Shown here in pieces: positions 1 through 8,896 of a stretch of 64,000 bases of DNA. The DNA is from Candidatus Sulfopaludibacter sp. Lineage in GTDB: Bacteria; Acidobacteriota; Terriglobia; Bryobacterales; Bryobacteraceae. The notes below the pieces were generated by a model, which did no database searches, was not told the DNA's origin, and worked only from the letters and a program-made list of their open reading frames with translations. The position numbers were made by a program, and so were the translations under genes. Position 1 is the stretch's first letter. Every line of letters starts with the position of its first letter. The stretch lies in the NCBI GenBank assembly GCA_031292755.1, contig JARLGM010000013.1, positions 1-64,000 of the forward strand, read 5' to 3'.

Positions 1-887
1 AGGCCGTTGCGGGCAGTGTAATGGGACACGCCGGCGATTCCTGGAATCCAGGCCATCAACAGACCGTTTGAGCCGGCCCACAACACACCGTCCGAAGATT
101 CGTGCAGGCTATAGACGACTCCGCCGGTCTGGCCCGGTACCGCCGCACAAACGTCCTGCAGTTGCCTTCCCGCGAAGCTGCGCTCAGGCAGTATCCGGCA
201 CACGCCTTGCCGTGTTCCAGCCCACAACCGCCCTTCCCGGTCTTGCAGCAGCGCCGTGACATCCGAGTGAGGCAGGCCGCCATGGGCTCCTTCACTTTGC
301 CCGTTGGGAGAACGACGGTAAAGGCCGCCACGGGTACCTACCCAGAGCGTCCCGGTGCGGTCCACCAGCAGCGCTTCGACCGAGTCATCCTCGAAATTCT
401 GGTGTGGCAATCCGATATCGACCAGACGCAATCGCCATTCCCGGGTGGCAGGCGGGTGCGGTGGATCGAGATGGTAAAGCCCGGTGCTAGTGGCGGCCCA
501 GAGTCCTCCTGCCGGATCCGCTGCCAGGGTCTGGATCGGGTGCCTGAGCGGACCGGCGATGCGAAAGACTGAGAAGCGGGGATTCGGATCGGCCGGGCGA
601 AAGCGGGCAATGCCGTCACCGGTCGCGATGAAGTAATCGCCGGATTGTGTCTCGACCAAATCGTTGTCGGGAGCCGGTAATCCCTGGTCCGCGCCGAAGT
701 TCCGGAACTGGTAACCGTCGAAGCGGGAAATGCCCTCGCGGGTGCAGAACCAGAGGTAGCCGCGGGAATCGCGCACGATCCGATCGATGGTATTTCCCGC
801 TAATCCATCGGCAGTAGTGTAGATGCGGAGGGGCAGCTCCTCGCCAAAAGCCGCGAGACAGAAGAGTAAACAGGCGGCACCTCGCAT
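1..887 (-). CDS. Two-component-regulator propeller sensor protein, 3' end cut by window edge
   Basis: Reading backwards from 887, the frame stays open to the window edge (295 codons), so the C-terminus is missing. A short hydrophobic signal peptide (about residues 1-15) is followed by at least five Reg_prop repeats with a G-x-L-W-x-x-[TS] core, for example DSRGYLWFCTREGISRFDG, RTGTLWVGTRGGLYR, REGRLWAGTRQGVCR and SDGVLWAGSNG. Such repeats form a periplasmic seven-bladed sensor propeller. In known families they are followed by a Y_Y_Y domain and then a histidine kinase, GGDEF or DNA-binding output, which here would lie outside the window. The ATG at 887 is preceded by GGGAG nine bases upstream. 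The gene diverges from the GH29 fucosidase at 1342, so a role in sensing glycans or their breakdown products is possible but inferred. Confidence 0.85.
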   Translation of the reverse strand, partial: MRGAACLLFCLAAFGEELPLRIYTTADGLAGNTIDRIVRDSRGYLWFCTREGISRFDGYQFRNFGADQGLPAPDNDLVETQSGDYFIATGDGIARFRPADPNPRFSVFRIAGPLRHPIQTLAADPAGGLWAATSTGLYHLDPPHPPATREWRLRLVDIGLPHQNFEDDSVEALLVDRTGTLWVGTRGGLYRRSPNGQSEGAHGGLPHSDVTALLQDREGRLWAGTRQGVCRILPERSFAGRQLQDVCAAVPGQTGGVVYSLHESSDGVLWAGSNGLLMAWIPGIAGVSHYTARNG

Positions 888-1341
888 GAGCGCTTTCTCC
901 CAGGCCCAACACTGGGGTCCCTCTATATTACAGCGTTTAGTCAGCGCGAAGTCTTCTTTTGAAAACGACGCCGCAAGCGCGAGGCAATTGGAAGCTGCCT
1001 CACGCGCATGTCTGCCGTAAGCGCCATGTGTGTGGTGGGTGCGAAGGCTGGCGAAGATAGCCGGACTTCTCCTGGCCCTTGGTGAAACGCGACTCAAAGC
1101 GACTGCTCGGATCGGAGTAGTAACCAAATGCGTTGCTGGGCAAGAGAACGGTCGAGTGGGGTGTAAACAGCTCAACGCTTTCAAACAGAGGGTGCGGGCG
1201 GGGACCGGGAAAGCGCTCAGCGTTTCGCCGCGGTGATCGGTGTCTAATGCCATGGTTGGCACGCAAGTAAAGGCATGATACAAGAGGGTGAGCTAAATCC
1301 GAATCAACTTTCGCAATTGGAATCGAACGGAACCACAATTT
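888..1341. other. Divergent intergenic region without a recognisable gene
   Basis: This stretch separates the leftward propeller sensor from the rightward fucosidase and should hold both promoters. Short open frames exist on both strands (for example 1000-1338 on the minus strand), but none has a ribosome site or a product I recognise. A weak sigma70-like pair TTGGCA (1256-1261) and TACAAG (1279-1284) with 17 bases between lies upstream of the fucosidase. I would not rely on it. Confidence 0.4.
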
Positions 1342-2913
1342 ATGTTAAAGACTTCTGTTTGCTTAGCAATTCTGGTACTTGCATCCGCTCCCATACCGGC
1401 GCAGGACGCCAAGTCCGACCCCACCGCAAATCTCCCTATTGCCAAAGGGAAGTTTCAGCCGACCGATGAGTCGTTCAAGCAATATCAGTATCCGGAGTGG
1501 TTTCGCGATGCCAAGTTTGGCATCTGGGCGCACTGGGGGCCCCAGGCCGTGCCCCGCCACGGTGACTGGTATGCCAAGAAAATGTATATGCACGATGTGC
1601 CGGGTCGGGGCGGCAAGGCAGCCGCGCCAGACCCTGACAACGTTTACCACGTCGAACACTATGGGCATCCTTCGAAGTTTGGCTATAAGGACATCATTCC
1701 GCTCTGGAAAGCGGAGAAGTGGGATCCCGACCAACTCATGGCCCTCTACAAGAAGGCTGGGGCGAAGTATTTCGTCAGCATGGGCACGCACCACGACGAT
1801 TTCTTCCTTTGGAACTCGAAAATCCATCGTTGGAACGCTGTGCAGATGGGCCCCAAGAAGGACGTGGTCGGGCTCTGGCAAAAGGCCGCGAAAAAACAGG
1901 GGCTGCGGTTCGGAGTCTCTGAGCATCTCGGCGCCAGTTTCACCTGGTTCCAGAGCGCCCACAGCGCCGACGCCACCGGTCCCATGGCGGGAGTCCCGTA
2001 TGACGGTAACGACCCTGAGTACGCGGATCTCTACCATGGGAAAGCCGCGCCGGACGACCGGGGCTGGCTCACCAAGAACCCGGTGTGGCAAAGGGAATGG
2101 TTCGACAGCATCAAAGAGTTGGTCGACAACTATCACCCCGACCTGCTTTATTCCGACAGCCCGCTGCCCTTCGGAGACGTCGGCCGCAGCATGCTTGCCC
2201 ACTTTTATAACCAGGACATGGCCAAAAACGGGGGGAAGTTGGAGGCGGTCTACAACTGCAAGCAAGAGTCCGGAGGCAAATGGGTACGCGACATTGAGCG
2301 CGGCGTGGCGGAGGGCATCAGCCCTGAGCCCTGGCAGACCGACACCTCGATCGGCGACTGGTTTTACCGGACCGGCCAGAAGTACAAGACTTCCGCGGAA
2401 ATTGTCCAGATGCTGACGGACATCGTGAGCAAGAACGGCAATCTGCTGATCAACATCGTCCAGACTCCCGAGGGAGATTTGGAGCCCGACATGTTAAAGA
2501 CCCTGGATGATATCGCCGCCTGGATCAAAGTGAACGGGGAAGGGATCTACGCCACCCGCCCGTGGGCCGTGTACGGCGAAGGGCCCAGCACAAAAACGCA
2601 GCAGAGGGGCCAGTTTGGCGGCTTGAGAGATGTTCCCGAAAAGGGGTACACCCCCGAGGACTTCCGATTCACCAAATCGAAGGACGGAAAGATACTCTAT
2701 GCCTTCTGCCTCGGAACGCCAGCCGCGGAGGTCCGGATTACATCGCTGGGCCGCAATTCCAAATTGGCTGAGAAGCGGGTAGCGTCCGTACAGTTGCTGG
2801 GGAGCAAGGCGAAACTCGACTGGAAACTGGAAGACGATGCCGTCGTTATCAAGAGCCCGGCGAATCTGCCGGCGTCACCCGCGACCGGTTTTCGAATTAC
2901 CTTTGCCAACTGA
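1342..2913 (+). CDS. Secreted alpha-L-fucosidase, GH29 family
   Basis: 523 residues with a signal peptide (about 1-20, ending near PIPAQ). The GH29 fold is recognisable from WFRDAKFGIWAHWGP (about 54-68), the HVEHYGHPSKFGYKD block, GAKYFVSMGTHHDDF and, near the end, GNLLINIVQTPEG. The likely catalytic nucleophile is Asp272 in LLYSDSPLPFG, at the position where the family normally has W-x-D-G. The Trp-to-Tyr change and the SDS context are slightly unusual. The protein should remove terminal L-fucose from glycans outside the cytoplasm. The length suits GH29 enzymes with a small C-terminal beta-sandwich (about 430-520). A second GH29 gene lies at 38263-39810. The two are distant paralogs rather than recent copies. 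Confidence 0.9.
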   Translation: MLKTSVCLAILVLASAPIPAQDAKSDPTANLPIAKGKFQPTDESFKQYQYPEWFRDAKFGIWAHWGPQAVPRHGDWYAKKMYMHDVPGRGGKAAAPDPDNVYHVEHYGHPSKFGYKDIIPLWKAEKWDPDQLMALYKKAGAKYFVSMGTHHDDFFLWNSKIHRWNAVQMGPKKDVVGLWQKAAKKQGLRFGVSEHLGASFTWFQSAHSADATGPMAGVPYDGNDPEYADLYHGKAAPDDRGWLTKNPVWQREWFDSIKELVDNYHPDLLYSDSPLPFGDVGRSMLAHFYNQDMAKNGGKLEAVYNCKQESGGKWVRDIERGVAEGISPEPWQTDTSIGDWFYRTGQKYKTSAEIVQMLTDIVSKNGNLLINIVQTPEGDLEPDMLKTLDDIAAWIKVNGEGIYATRPWAVYGEGPSTKTQQRGQFGGLRDVPEKGYTPEDFRFTKSKDGKILYAFCLGTPAAEVRITSLGRNSKLAEKRVASVQLLGSKAKLDWKLEDDAVVIKSPANLPASPATGFRITFAN

Positions 2914-3238
2914 GTGAGCATCCCCCGGCAGAACTCGGCGGGCGTTTTTCATTTCGGACGCGCCAGGGAGGCTTCCTCCCCGGGACTAGAAGGGACGAGT
3001 GCCGGAATAAGAACAAATAATCAGGCCTGGTGTGGTGTCCAGTAAATAGATGGACCGGGCAGTCGTGTCTAGTGTCTAGTACACCAACGCAGCTTCGTGC
3101 TTCCACTACTGCTCCGATTGCTACCGGGTGGAACGAACCAGTTCCCGGGCGGGATTTTACCCGCTGTGGACCAGCGCCTTTTCACGGCGCACGCCAAAGT
3201 TGGGTTAACGTAACAGGCAGCGCCAGCGCCACCAGGAC
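2914..3238. other. Intergenic region between convergent genes
   Basis: No gene seen. An imperfect GC-rich hairpin followed by GTTTTTC lies at about 2923-2952 and may terminate the fucosidase transcript, although the stem is poor. A short tandem TGTCTAG repeat (about 3066-3079) follows. The rest has no structure I can name. Confidence 0.35.
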
Positions 3239-6190
3239 TCACTGGTCCTGTTCCGGACCGCGGCGCATCGAAAGTGTCTCCACATCGTCCGGTGCCACCG
3301 CGGCGCCAGGCTGTACGGCTGCTTCCGACAGGGCGCTCGACAGCGTCCGCCAAAACTCGGCCACGGTGGGCCGGCGGGCGGGTTGTACCGCCAAACCGCA
3401 TTCCAGGCTGCGAGCCAGGCCGGCCCAGCCCGGCCCTGTTCGTCTGAAACTCGCGTCCAGCCACTGTGACGATGCTCCAGCGCGGGGCGGACGGCACCCG
3501 GTGAGAGTCTCCACGCAAATTACCGCAAGCGCAAACACGTCACTGCGCCCGTCGACCTTCCTGCCGGCACGTTGTTCCGGCGACATGTAACCGCGGGTCC
3601 CCATCACCGCGCCGGAGAGTGTCAAGTCGCGGTCCGTATACTCCGAGCGCAGTTTGGCCAGTCCGAAATCCAGGATAATCACGCGGCCCGTCGGATCCTC
3701 ATCGGCGATCATGATGTTCTCCGGTTTCAGATCGCGATGGACGATGCCTTTGGCATGCGCGGCTTCCATGGCGGAGCATAACTGCTTCATCCAAGAGGAG
3801 ACCTGCGCCAGCGTTATTTTCCGGCCGCCCCTCAGCCGCTCGCGCCACGAGGCGCCGCCAACCAGCTCCATCACCAGATAGGCTCCGCCCGCGGCAAGCC
3901 GTCCGAAGTCGTACACGCGAACCACATTGGGGTGGCTGAGCGCCGCCGCGGCCCGGGCTTCACGTTCAAACCGGGCCATGGCCTGGCTGTTGCCGAAGAG
4001 GTCTCCGACCATCATCTTGATTGCCACGGTCCGGCCCAGGCGCAGGTCACCGGCTTCATACACCACACCCATGCCTCCACGGCCGATGCGGCGGTCCAGG
4101 CGGTACTTACCGTCGATCGTCTTTTCCACCGGCAGCGTCAATGTCAGGTTTGCGCCGTCCAGCGGGCAAGTGAGTTGAGAGGTTGTGTAGCATCGCCCGC
4201 AGTCGGGGCATTCGTTCAGGAGTTGCACGAAGCGGTCGTCCAGATGTCCCAGCACCTGCACTCTCACGCGCTTTTCCTGCTGGACACTTTCCTTGAGACG
4301 CAAGACCTCGTAGAGGAGCGCGATCTGGCCGGCCACCGCTTTTAGCAGATCGCGATCCCGGCTGGTATATGGTTGTTCGGAACGCTTGGGGCCGAGCACC
4401 AGCGCCCCCACCTCCGCGTGGTCCGTAGCCATCAGGGGCACGACTACGTGCTCCGCGGGCACTGGCGCCTGGGGCAGATCCGCTGTCCCACTGCCTTCAG
4501 ACGCATACAGGCTGAAGATGGAGCCGTTCCTGAGGAATTCCGATCCCGACTGGTTCAGCCAGTCTCGCAGGCGCACCGCCGTATCGGGCATCCGCGAGTA
4601 AGCCACTCGCAGCCTGCCGTCATTCTCCCCGCGCAGCAGGATATGCAGCCCGGTAACGTGCAGCGCGGCATCGATTTCACGCGCGGCGCTCAGACAGATT
4701 TCGGCCCCGGACTCCGCCGTCCTGATCCGTTCTACAAGGGCAAGGAGCACGCGCTCCTGCTCGAGTTGGGGAAGAAAAAACTTGCGATCGAGCCAGGAGC
4801 GCATCTGCCGCCGATACCGCAGGCTGATCGCGCCCGTCACGGTAATCACGACATAAAACGGCCAGGGTCTGTGGAGCAGCAAATCGCGGACACGCTGATC
4901 GGGATGGCGGATCACCTCGAAAAGAAAGATAAGAGCCGGCAGGACAATAATCAGTTGTAACGCGTTCTTCGCCAGCAGGTATTGCACACCGCGCCGGATG
5001 ACTACGTGGATTCCCAGGACGCGATGCCTGGCCACGGCATACGCGAGCGCCACGCAGGAGAGGGCGATGACCACCGTGGCCAGATCGTTCGATACCTTCA
5101 CCAGCCAACCGATAACGAGGCTGCCCGTCGCGAACCACAGGGTCTTGAGTAGCGCGAACACCAAAAAGATGCTTAACGTCGCCCCGAAACCGAGTCCCGC
5201 CCAGCGAAGACGGCGTCTGGAATCGGGATCGCCGGAGCGGCCATAGTTGCGGGCGAGCACAAGGCCCATGAGTACCGTAGCCAGGGTTTCATATGCGGGT
5301 ATCAGCAGTCCCCCCGGACGGCCATCGGGCCGGAACGCCGCGAGCAGCGCCAACATCGGACCGGGGGCGGCGCCAAGAATGTGCGCAAGCGCCGGGAGGT
5401 TCAGTGGAAGCCACAACAATACGGCGAACGCGTAGAGCGTGCGGCGCAGCGCGATTCCCCGGACGGAGTCCGGCAGCGGTTGCGGAAAACGGCAAAAGAA
5501 ATGATACGCGACTGCCAGATTGAGGGGCCTGGCGATGTTGGCGACTGCCAGCGCCAATGCGGACGTGGGACCGTTCCAACCGGGAAACCGCTCCAGGACC
5601 ACGGAAAGAAAGGTGAGCACGGTCAACAGGAAAGTCAGCGTCGCCAACCTTCCGGTAATATCCCGAAACTTCACGGACCCGATCCAAAATGCCAGGGCGT
5701 AGAGGAGCGCGCACACAATCAGGTTGGGAACCAACTGTTTCCAACTGCCCGGCTCGCCCGGCAGGCGCAAGGAGACAGTCTCGATTCTGCCGGCGCGGAG
5801 AACCGTGATGGCATACCAACCAGCGGCGGGGACCCGGGACAGCGCCAGCGCCGGACCGTAAAACCCCGCCTGCTTATCGCCGGCGACGGTTTGGATTTCG
5901 TCTCCGGGACGCAGACCGGCCGCCGCCGCCGCGCGGTCGACCTCCGTTACCCGGTAATTACCGCCGGTAAAGGTTGCACTCCAGCCAGGAAGGACCGCCA
6001 TCCCCCCGCGAAGCAGAATACTGGCGGCAATGAAACCGAACGACAGGACACCGATTCCAGCAATGGCGATGACGGCTCCGGGATTGCGGGATCGCTGACG
6101 CTCCGGAGGCGCTCCTACGAAATATCGCGCGCCGGCTTGCTCTCCGTCGAGATCGACACGAGCACCGGAAGATGAACCTTGCTGTTCCAT
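3239..6190 (-). CDS. Membrane-anchored sensor Ser/Thr protein kinase (PDZ-like, multi-TM, GAF, zinc ribbon, kinase)
   Basis: 983 residues with an unusual order of parts. A soluble N-terminus is followed by one membrane helix (about 39-61), an extracytoplasmic PDZ-like segment (about 67-145, with GLRPGDEIQTV), a bundle of roughly eight helices (about 150-460) and a GAF-like region (about 480-630). Next come a short cysteine cluster resembling a zinc ribbon (CPDCGRCYTTSQLTCPLDG) and a C-terminal Hanks-type kinase domain (about 675-935). Kinase motifs are intact: GRGGMGVVYEA glycine loop, AIKMM lysine, HRDLKPENI catalytic loop, DFGLAKL and GYMSPEQ activation segment. Kinases of this class usually carry the catalytic domain at the N-terminus, so a C-terminal kinase behind sensor modules is notable. 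The gene lies 39 bases downstream of 6230-6637 on the same strand, so they are probably co-transcribed. Confidence 0.9.
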   Translation of the reverse strand: MEQQGSSSGARVDLDGEQAGARYFVGAPPERQRSRNPGAVIAIAGIGVLSFGFIAASILLRGGMAVLPGWSATFTGGNYRVTEVDRAAAAAGLRPGDEIQTVAGDKQAGFYGPALALSRVPAAGWYAITVLRAGRIETVSLRLPGEPGSWKQLVPNLIVCALLYALAFWIGSVKFRDITGRLATLTFLLTVLTFLSVVLERFPGWNGPTSALALAVANIARPLNLAVAYHFFCRFPQPLPDSVRGIALRRTLYAFAVLLWLPLNLPALAHILGAAPGPMLALLAAFRPDGRPGGLLIPAYETLATVLMGLVLARNYGRSGDPDSRRRLRWAGLGFGATLSIFLVFALLKTLWFATGSLVIGWLVKVSNDLATVVIALSCVALAYAVARHRVLGIHVVIRRGVQYLLAKNALQLIIVLPALIFLFEVIRHPDQRVRDLLLHRPWPFYVVITVTGAISLRYRRQMRSWLDRKFFLPQLEQERVLLALVERIRTAESGAEICLSAAREIDAALHVTGLHILLRGENDGRLRVAYSRMPDTAVRLRDWLNQSGSEFLRNGSIFSLYASEGSGTADLPQAPVPAEHVVVPLMATDHAEVGALVLGPKRSEQPYTSRDRDLLKAVAGQIALLYEVLRLKESVQQEKRVRVQVLGHLDDRFVQLLNECPDCGRCYTTSQLTCPLDGANLTLTLPVEKTIDGKYRLDRRIGRGGMGVVYEAGDLRLGRTVAIKMMVGDLFGNSQAMARFEREARAAAALSHPNVVRVYDFGRLAAGGAYLVMELVGGASWRERLRGGRKITLAQVSSWMKQLCSAMEAAHAKGIVHRDLKPENIMIADEDPTGRVIILDFGLAKLRSEYTDRDLTLSGAVMGTRGYMSPEQRAGRKVDGRSDVFALAVICVETLTGCRPPRAGASSQWLDASFRRTGPGWAGLARSLECGLAVQPARRPTVAEFWRTLSSALSEAAVQPGAAVAPDDVETLSMRRGPEQDQ

Positions 6191-6229
6191 CGTCGGGACT
6201 CCGGCTGGGCCCGTGCCAACACAACTCGA

Positions 6230-6637
6230 TTACCGGGTGAGTTCCTTTGGCCGGAATTCAATAACCGGACAGATGCCATCCATTTCTCGTGTTTCGTTAC
6301 GGAACAGCGTAATAGTGGCAAACGGGATTGCTGACCCTTCCAACGGGATCACACCGGTGATCATCGAATTCTGTGGGTCCTCGGCGTTGAAAATGGTCAA
6401 ACGGCATTGCACGTTTGCGAGGGGTTTTGACCGGATCCGGACGAACAGCCAGTTGGCGAACCGGGTGGCGGTGAAAGCTCCGCGTCTGGCTCCTCCGCCA
6501 GTTAGCGCCGGGAACTCCCATTTTCCCTGGAAAGACCCGCTGTTGCCATCAAACGACACATGAATCGCTCCGCGGCTGGGACAATGCACCATCATCCCGT
6601 ACCAATTTCCTTCTAGGTCCACACGATCAGAGGCCAT
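6230..6637 (-). CDS. Small hypothetical protein upstream of the sensor kinase
   Basis: 135 residues, no signal peptide and no membrane segment; I do not recognise the family. Alternating hydrophobic strands (EGNWYGMMVHC, AIHVSFDG, GSFQGKWEF, CRLTIFNAE) suggest a small all-beta fold, as in lipocalin-like or calycin-like proteins. The start is well supported: GGAGGA ends six bases before the ATG at 6637. It is the first gene of a probable two-gene unit with the large sensor kinase, so it could be a partner or ligand-binding accessory of that kinase (inference from position only). Confidence 0.7.
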   Translation of the reverse strand: MASDRVDLEGNWYGMMVHCPSRGAIHVSFDGNSGSFQGKWEFPALTGGGARRGAFTATRFANWLFVRIRSKPLANVQCRLTIFNAEDPQNSMITGVIPLEGSAIPFATITLFRNETREMDGICPVIEFRPKELTR

Positions 6638-6834
6638 TTATATCCTCCAGTACAGCTTAGGGTAACTGTAAGCGATTCCCTGTCGTACGTCAATGCACAT
6701 TCTGCAGCTTGGAGGGAGATTACTGCGAGGTTGGACCTTGGTGTTATGCTTCTTTACCATGGCAGTTGAATCCCTGATGGTGGTGCGGAAAGGTCTGGGA
6801 ATCATTCGTACCGGGCGGATGCAGGGGAGATAAC

Positions 6835-7827
6835 ATGCGTGCTATTGCGTTGGCCTTACTTATGACGGCGTTGGTCGCGGCGCCAAAAAAGCCGGAGGTT
6901 CTCAAACTGACGGGGGACCTGGAAGGAGTACATGACCCGGCACTGATGCGGCAGGGCGGGACCTACTACCTGTTTGTGACCAACGGGCGACCCGGCGAAT
7001 TGATTCCCATCCGCTGCTCGCCGGATCTGCACGTGTGGAAACTCTGCGGCCACGTTTTCGACAAACTGCCCGAATGGGCCACCAGGGAAATACCCAAAGC
7101 GCGCGCGCCATGGGCGCCGGACATATCCTTCTTCAACGGCAAATATCATCTTTATTACGCCGTGTCGTCGTTCGGCAGCCGGGATTCGGCCATCGGTCTC
7201 GCGACCAACGTCACACTCGATCCGAAGGACCCAAACTATCGCTGGGCGGACGAGGGCATGGTGCTGCGCTCCTATCAGGATAAGGACGACTGGAACGCGA
7301 TCGACCCCAACCTGTTCATCGCAAGCAAGAACGAACTGTGGCTGGATTGGGGCAGTTTCTGGGGCGGCATCAAGATGAGGCGCATCGACCCGGACACCGG
7401 CAAGCTTTCGGCGCAGGACAGCACCATGTATTCCCTGTCGAGCCGGCCGCGGACTCCGTCCATCGGCGGTTCGGTGGAGGCGCCGTTTCTGATTCGCCAC
7501 GGCGGGTATTTCTACCTGTTCGTGTCCTTCGACCGCTGTTGCCGCGGCGCGAACAGCACGTACAACGTGGTGGTGGGCCGCTCGCGCAAGGTAACCGGTC
7601 CTTACGTGGATAAGACAGGCAAACCGATGACCGAAGGCGGCGGATCTTTAGTGATCGAAGCGACCACGAAAACCTGGCGGGGTCCCGGCCATGAAGCGGT
7701 GCTTCAGGAACCAGGCGGCGATTACCTGGTGTTTCACGCCTACGACGGAACTACCGGCAGGCCGTTCCTGCAGATCTCCACCATGGTGTGGGAGAAGGGC
7801 TGGCCGGTGGTGGGATCTTTGCCGTAA
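6835..7827 (+). CDS. Secreted GH43 family arabinanase/arabinofuranosidase-like hydrolase
   Basis: 330 residues with a signal peptide (about 1-16). It has the GH43 five-bladed propeller signature and all three expected acidic residues: Asp34 in GVHDPAL (general base), Asp157 in NAIDPNLF (pKa modulator) and Glu215 in SVEAPFL (general acid). The [18 protein letters not shown] block and GPGHEAV near the end match arabinan endo-1,5-alpha-L-arabinosidases, so arabinan or arabinose side chains of pectin are the likely substrate. First gene of a likely three-gene unit with the GH5 and Gfo/Idh/MocA genes downstream. Confidence 0.88.
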   Translation: MRAIALALLMTALVAAPKKPEVLKLTGDLEGVHDPALMRQGGTYYLFVTNGRPGELIPIRCSPDLHVWKLCGHVFDKLPEWATREIPKARAPWAPDISFFNGKYHLYYAVSSFGSRDSAIGLATNVTLDPKDPNYRWADEGMVLRSYQDKDDWNAIDPNLFIASKNELWLDWGSFWGGIKMRRIDPDTGKLSAQDSTMYSLSSRPRTPSIGGSVEAPFLIRHGGYFYLFVSFDRCCRGANSTYNVVVGRSRKVTGPYVDKTGKPMTEGGGSLVIEATTKTWRGPGHEAVLQEPGGDYLVFHAYDGTTGRPFLQISTMVWEKGWPVVGSLP

Positions 7828-7870
7828 AATGCGCGCACTTTGCGATAATCATAGTTCCAGAACTGTAACT

Positions 7871-8896
7871 ATGATTGAAAAGACCGCCAGGTTACTCGTG
7901 CTCGCCTGCCTCGCCGCGGGCGGAGCCGGGGCACAGCCGCCGGGCTTTGTGCCGATGGATCCGTGGGATCAGATCAAGACCATGCGCCGCGGGGTCAACA
8001 TCATCGGGTACGACCCGCTATGGCGCGATTTCGAAAAGGCGCGCTTCCACGAGCGGCACTTCCGGCGCATCCGCGAGGGCGGGTTCCAGACGGTCCGCAT
8101 CAATTTGCAGGCCTTCTCGCACATGGATGCGCAGCACCGCCTGGACGCGGCGTGGTTCCAGACACTGGACTGGGCCGTGAAGAACGCCTTCTCCAACGGC
8201 CTCACGGTGATTCTTGACGAGCATGACTACGGCGTTTGCGGCAAGGACGCCGAGGCGTGCAAGCCCAAGCTGATGGCGTTCTGGAAGCAGGTGGCCGAGC
8301 ATTACAAGGACGCGCCCAACAGCGTTCTGTTCGAGATCCTGAACGAGCCCAACAGCCAGGTGACTCCCGAACTGTGGAATGCGTGGCTCAAGGAATCGCT
8401 GGCCATCGTCCGCACATCGAATCCGCGGCGGAACGTGGTGATCGGCCCCGCGTCGTGGAACAACATTCACTATCTGGACAAACTGGAACTCCCGGAGAGC
8501 GACCGCAATCTCATCGTCACGGTGCATTATTACCTGCCGATGAATTTCACGCACCAGGGGGCCCGCTGGAATGCGGCCACGGCCAAACTGTCGGGGATCG
8601 CATGGGGCAGCGACGCGGAGAAACAGAAAGTCGCGGAAGATTTTGGCGGCGTCCAGCAGTGGTCCAAAGGCCAGAACCGGCCGATCCTGCTGGGCGAGTT
8701 CGGGGCCTATGACGGGGGCGGCGCGGACATGGATTCGCGCGTCCGCTATACGTCGCACGTGGCGCGCACGGCCGAATCGCTGGGATGGGCGTGGACCTAC
8801 TGGCAGTTCGATTCCGATTTCATCGTTTACGACATGGCCAAAGACGATTGGGTCCGCCCGATCTGGCGCGCGTTAATTCCGGAGGAAGGGAAATGA
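7871..8896 (+). CDS. Secreted GH5-family glycoside hydrolase (cellulase-type)
   Basis: 341 residues with a signal peptide (about 1-21, ending AGA/Q). The clan GH-A residues are present: acid/base Glu159 in FEILNEP and nucleophile Glu276 in LLGEFGAY, with RINLQAF and VHYYLP strands between. The ATG at 7871 was chosen because it begins the signal peptide; upstream in-frame starts lie inside the GH43 gene. The product should cleave beta-linked glucan or mannan; the exact substrate cannot be read from sequence. Its stop overlaps the next start by four bases (ATGA), so translation is probably coupled. Confidence 0.88.
   Translation: MIEKTARLLVLACLAAGGAGAQPPGFVPMDPWDQIKTMRRGVNIIGYDPLWRDFEKARFHERHFRRIREGGFQTVRINLQAFSHMDAQHRLDAAWFQTLDWAVKNAFSNGLTVILDEHDYGVCGKDAEACKPKLMAFWKQVAEHYKDAPNSVLFEILNEPNSQVTPELWNAWLKESLAIVRTSNPRRNVVIGPASWNNIHYLDKLELPESDRNLIVTVHYYLPMNFTHQGARWNAATAKLSGIAWGSDAEKQKVAEDFGGVQQWSKGQNRPILLGEFGAYDGGGADMDSRVRYTSHVARTAESLGWAWTYWQFDSDFIVYDMAKDDWVRPIWRALIPEEGK

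Noticed and set aside
56-912. Three short minus-strand frames at the window start
   Set aside because: They are out-of-frame pieces over the propeller sensor gene, whose own frame is open from 887 to the window edge.
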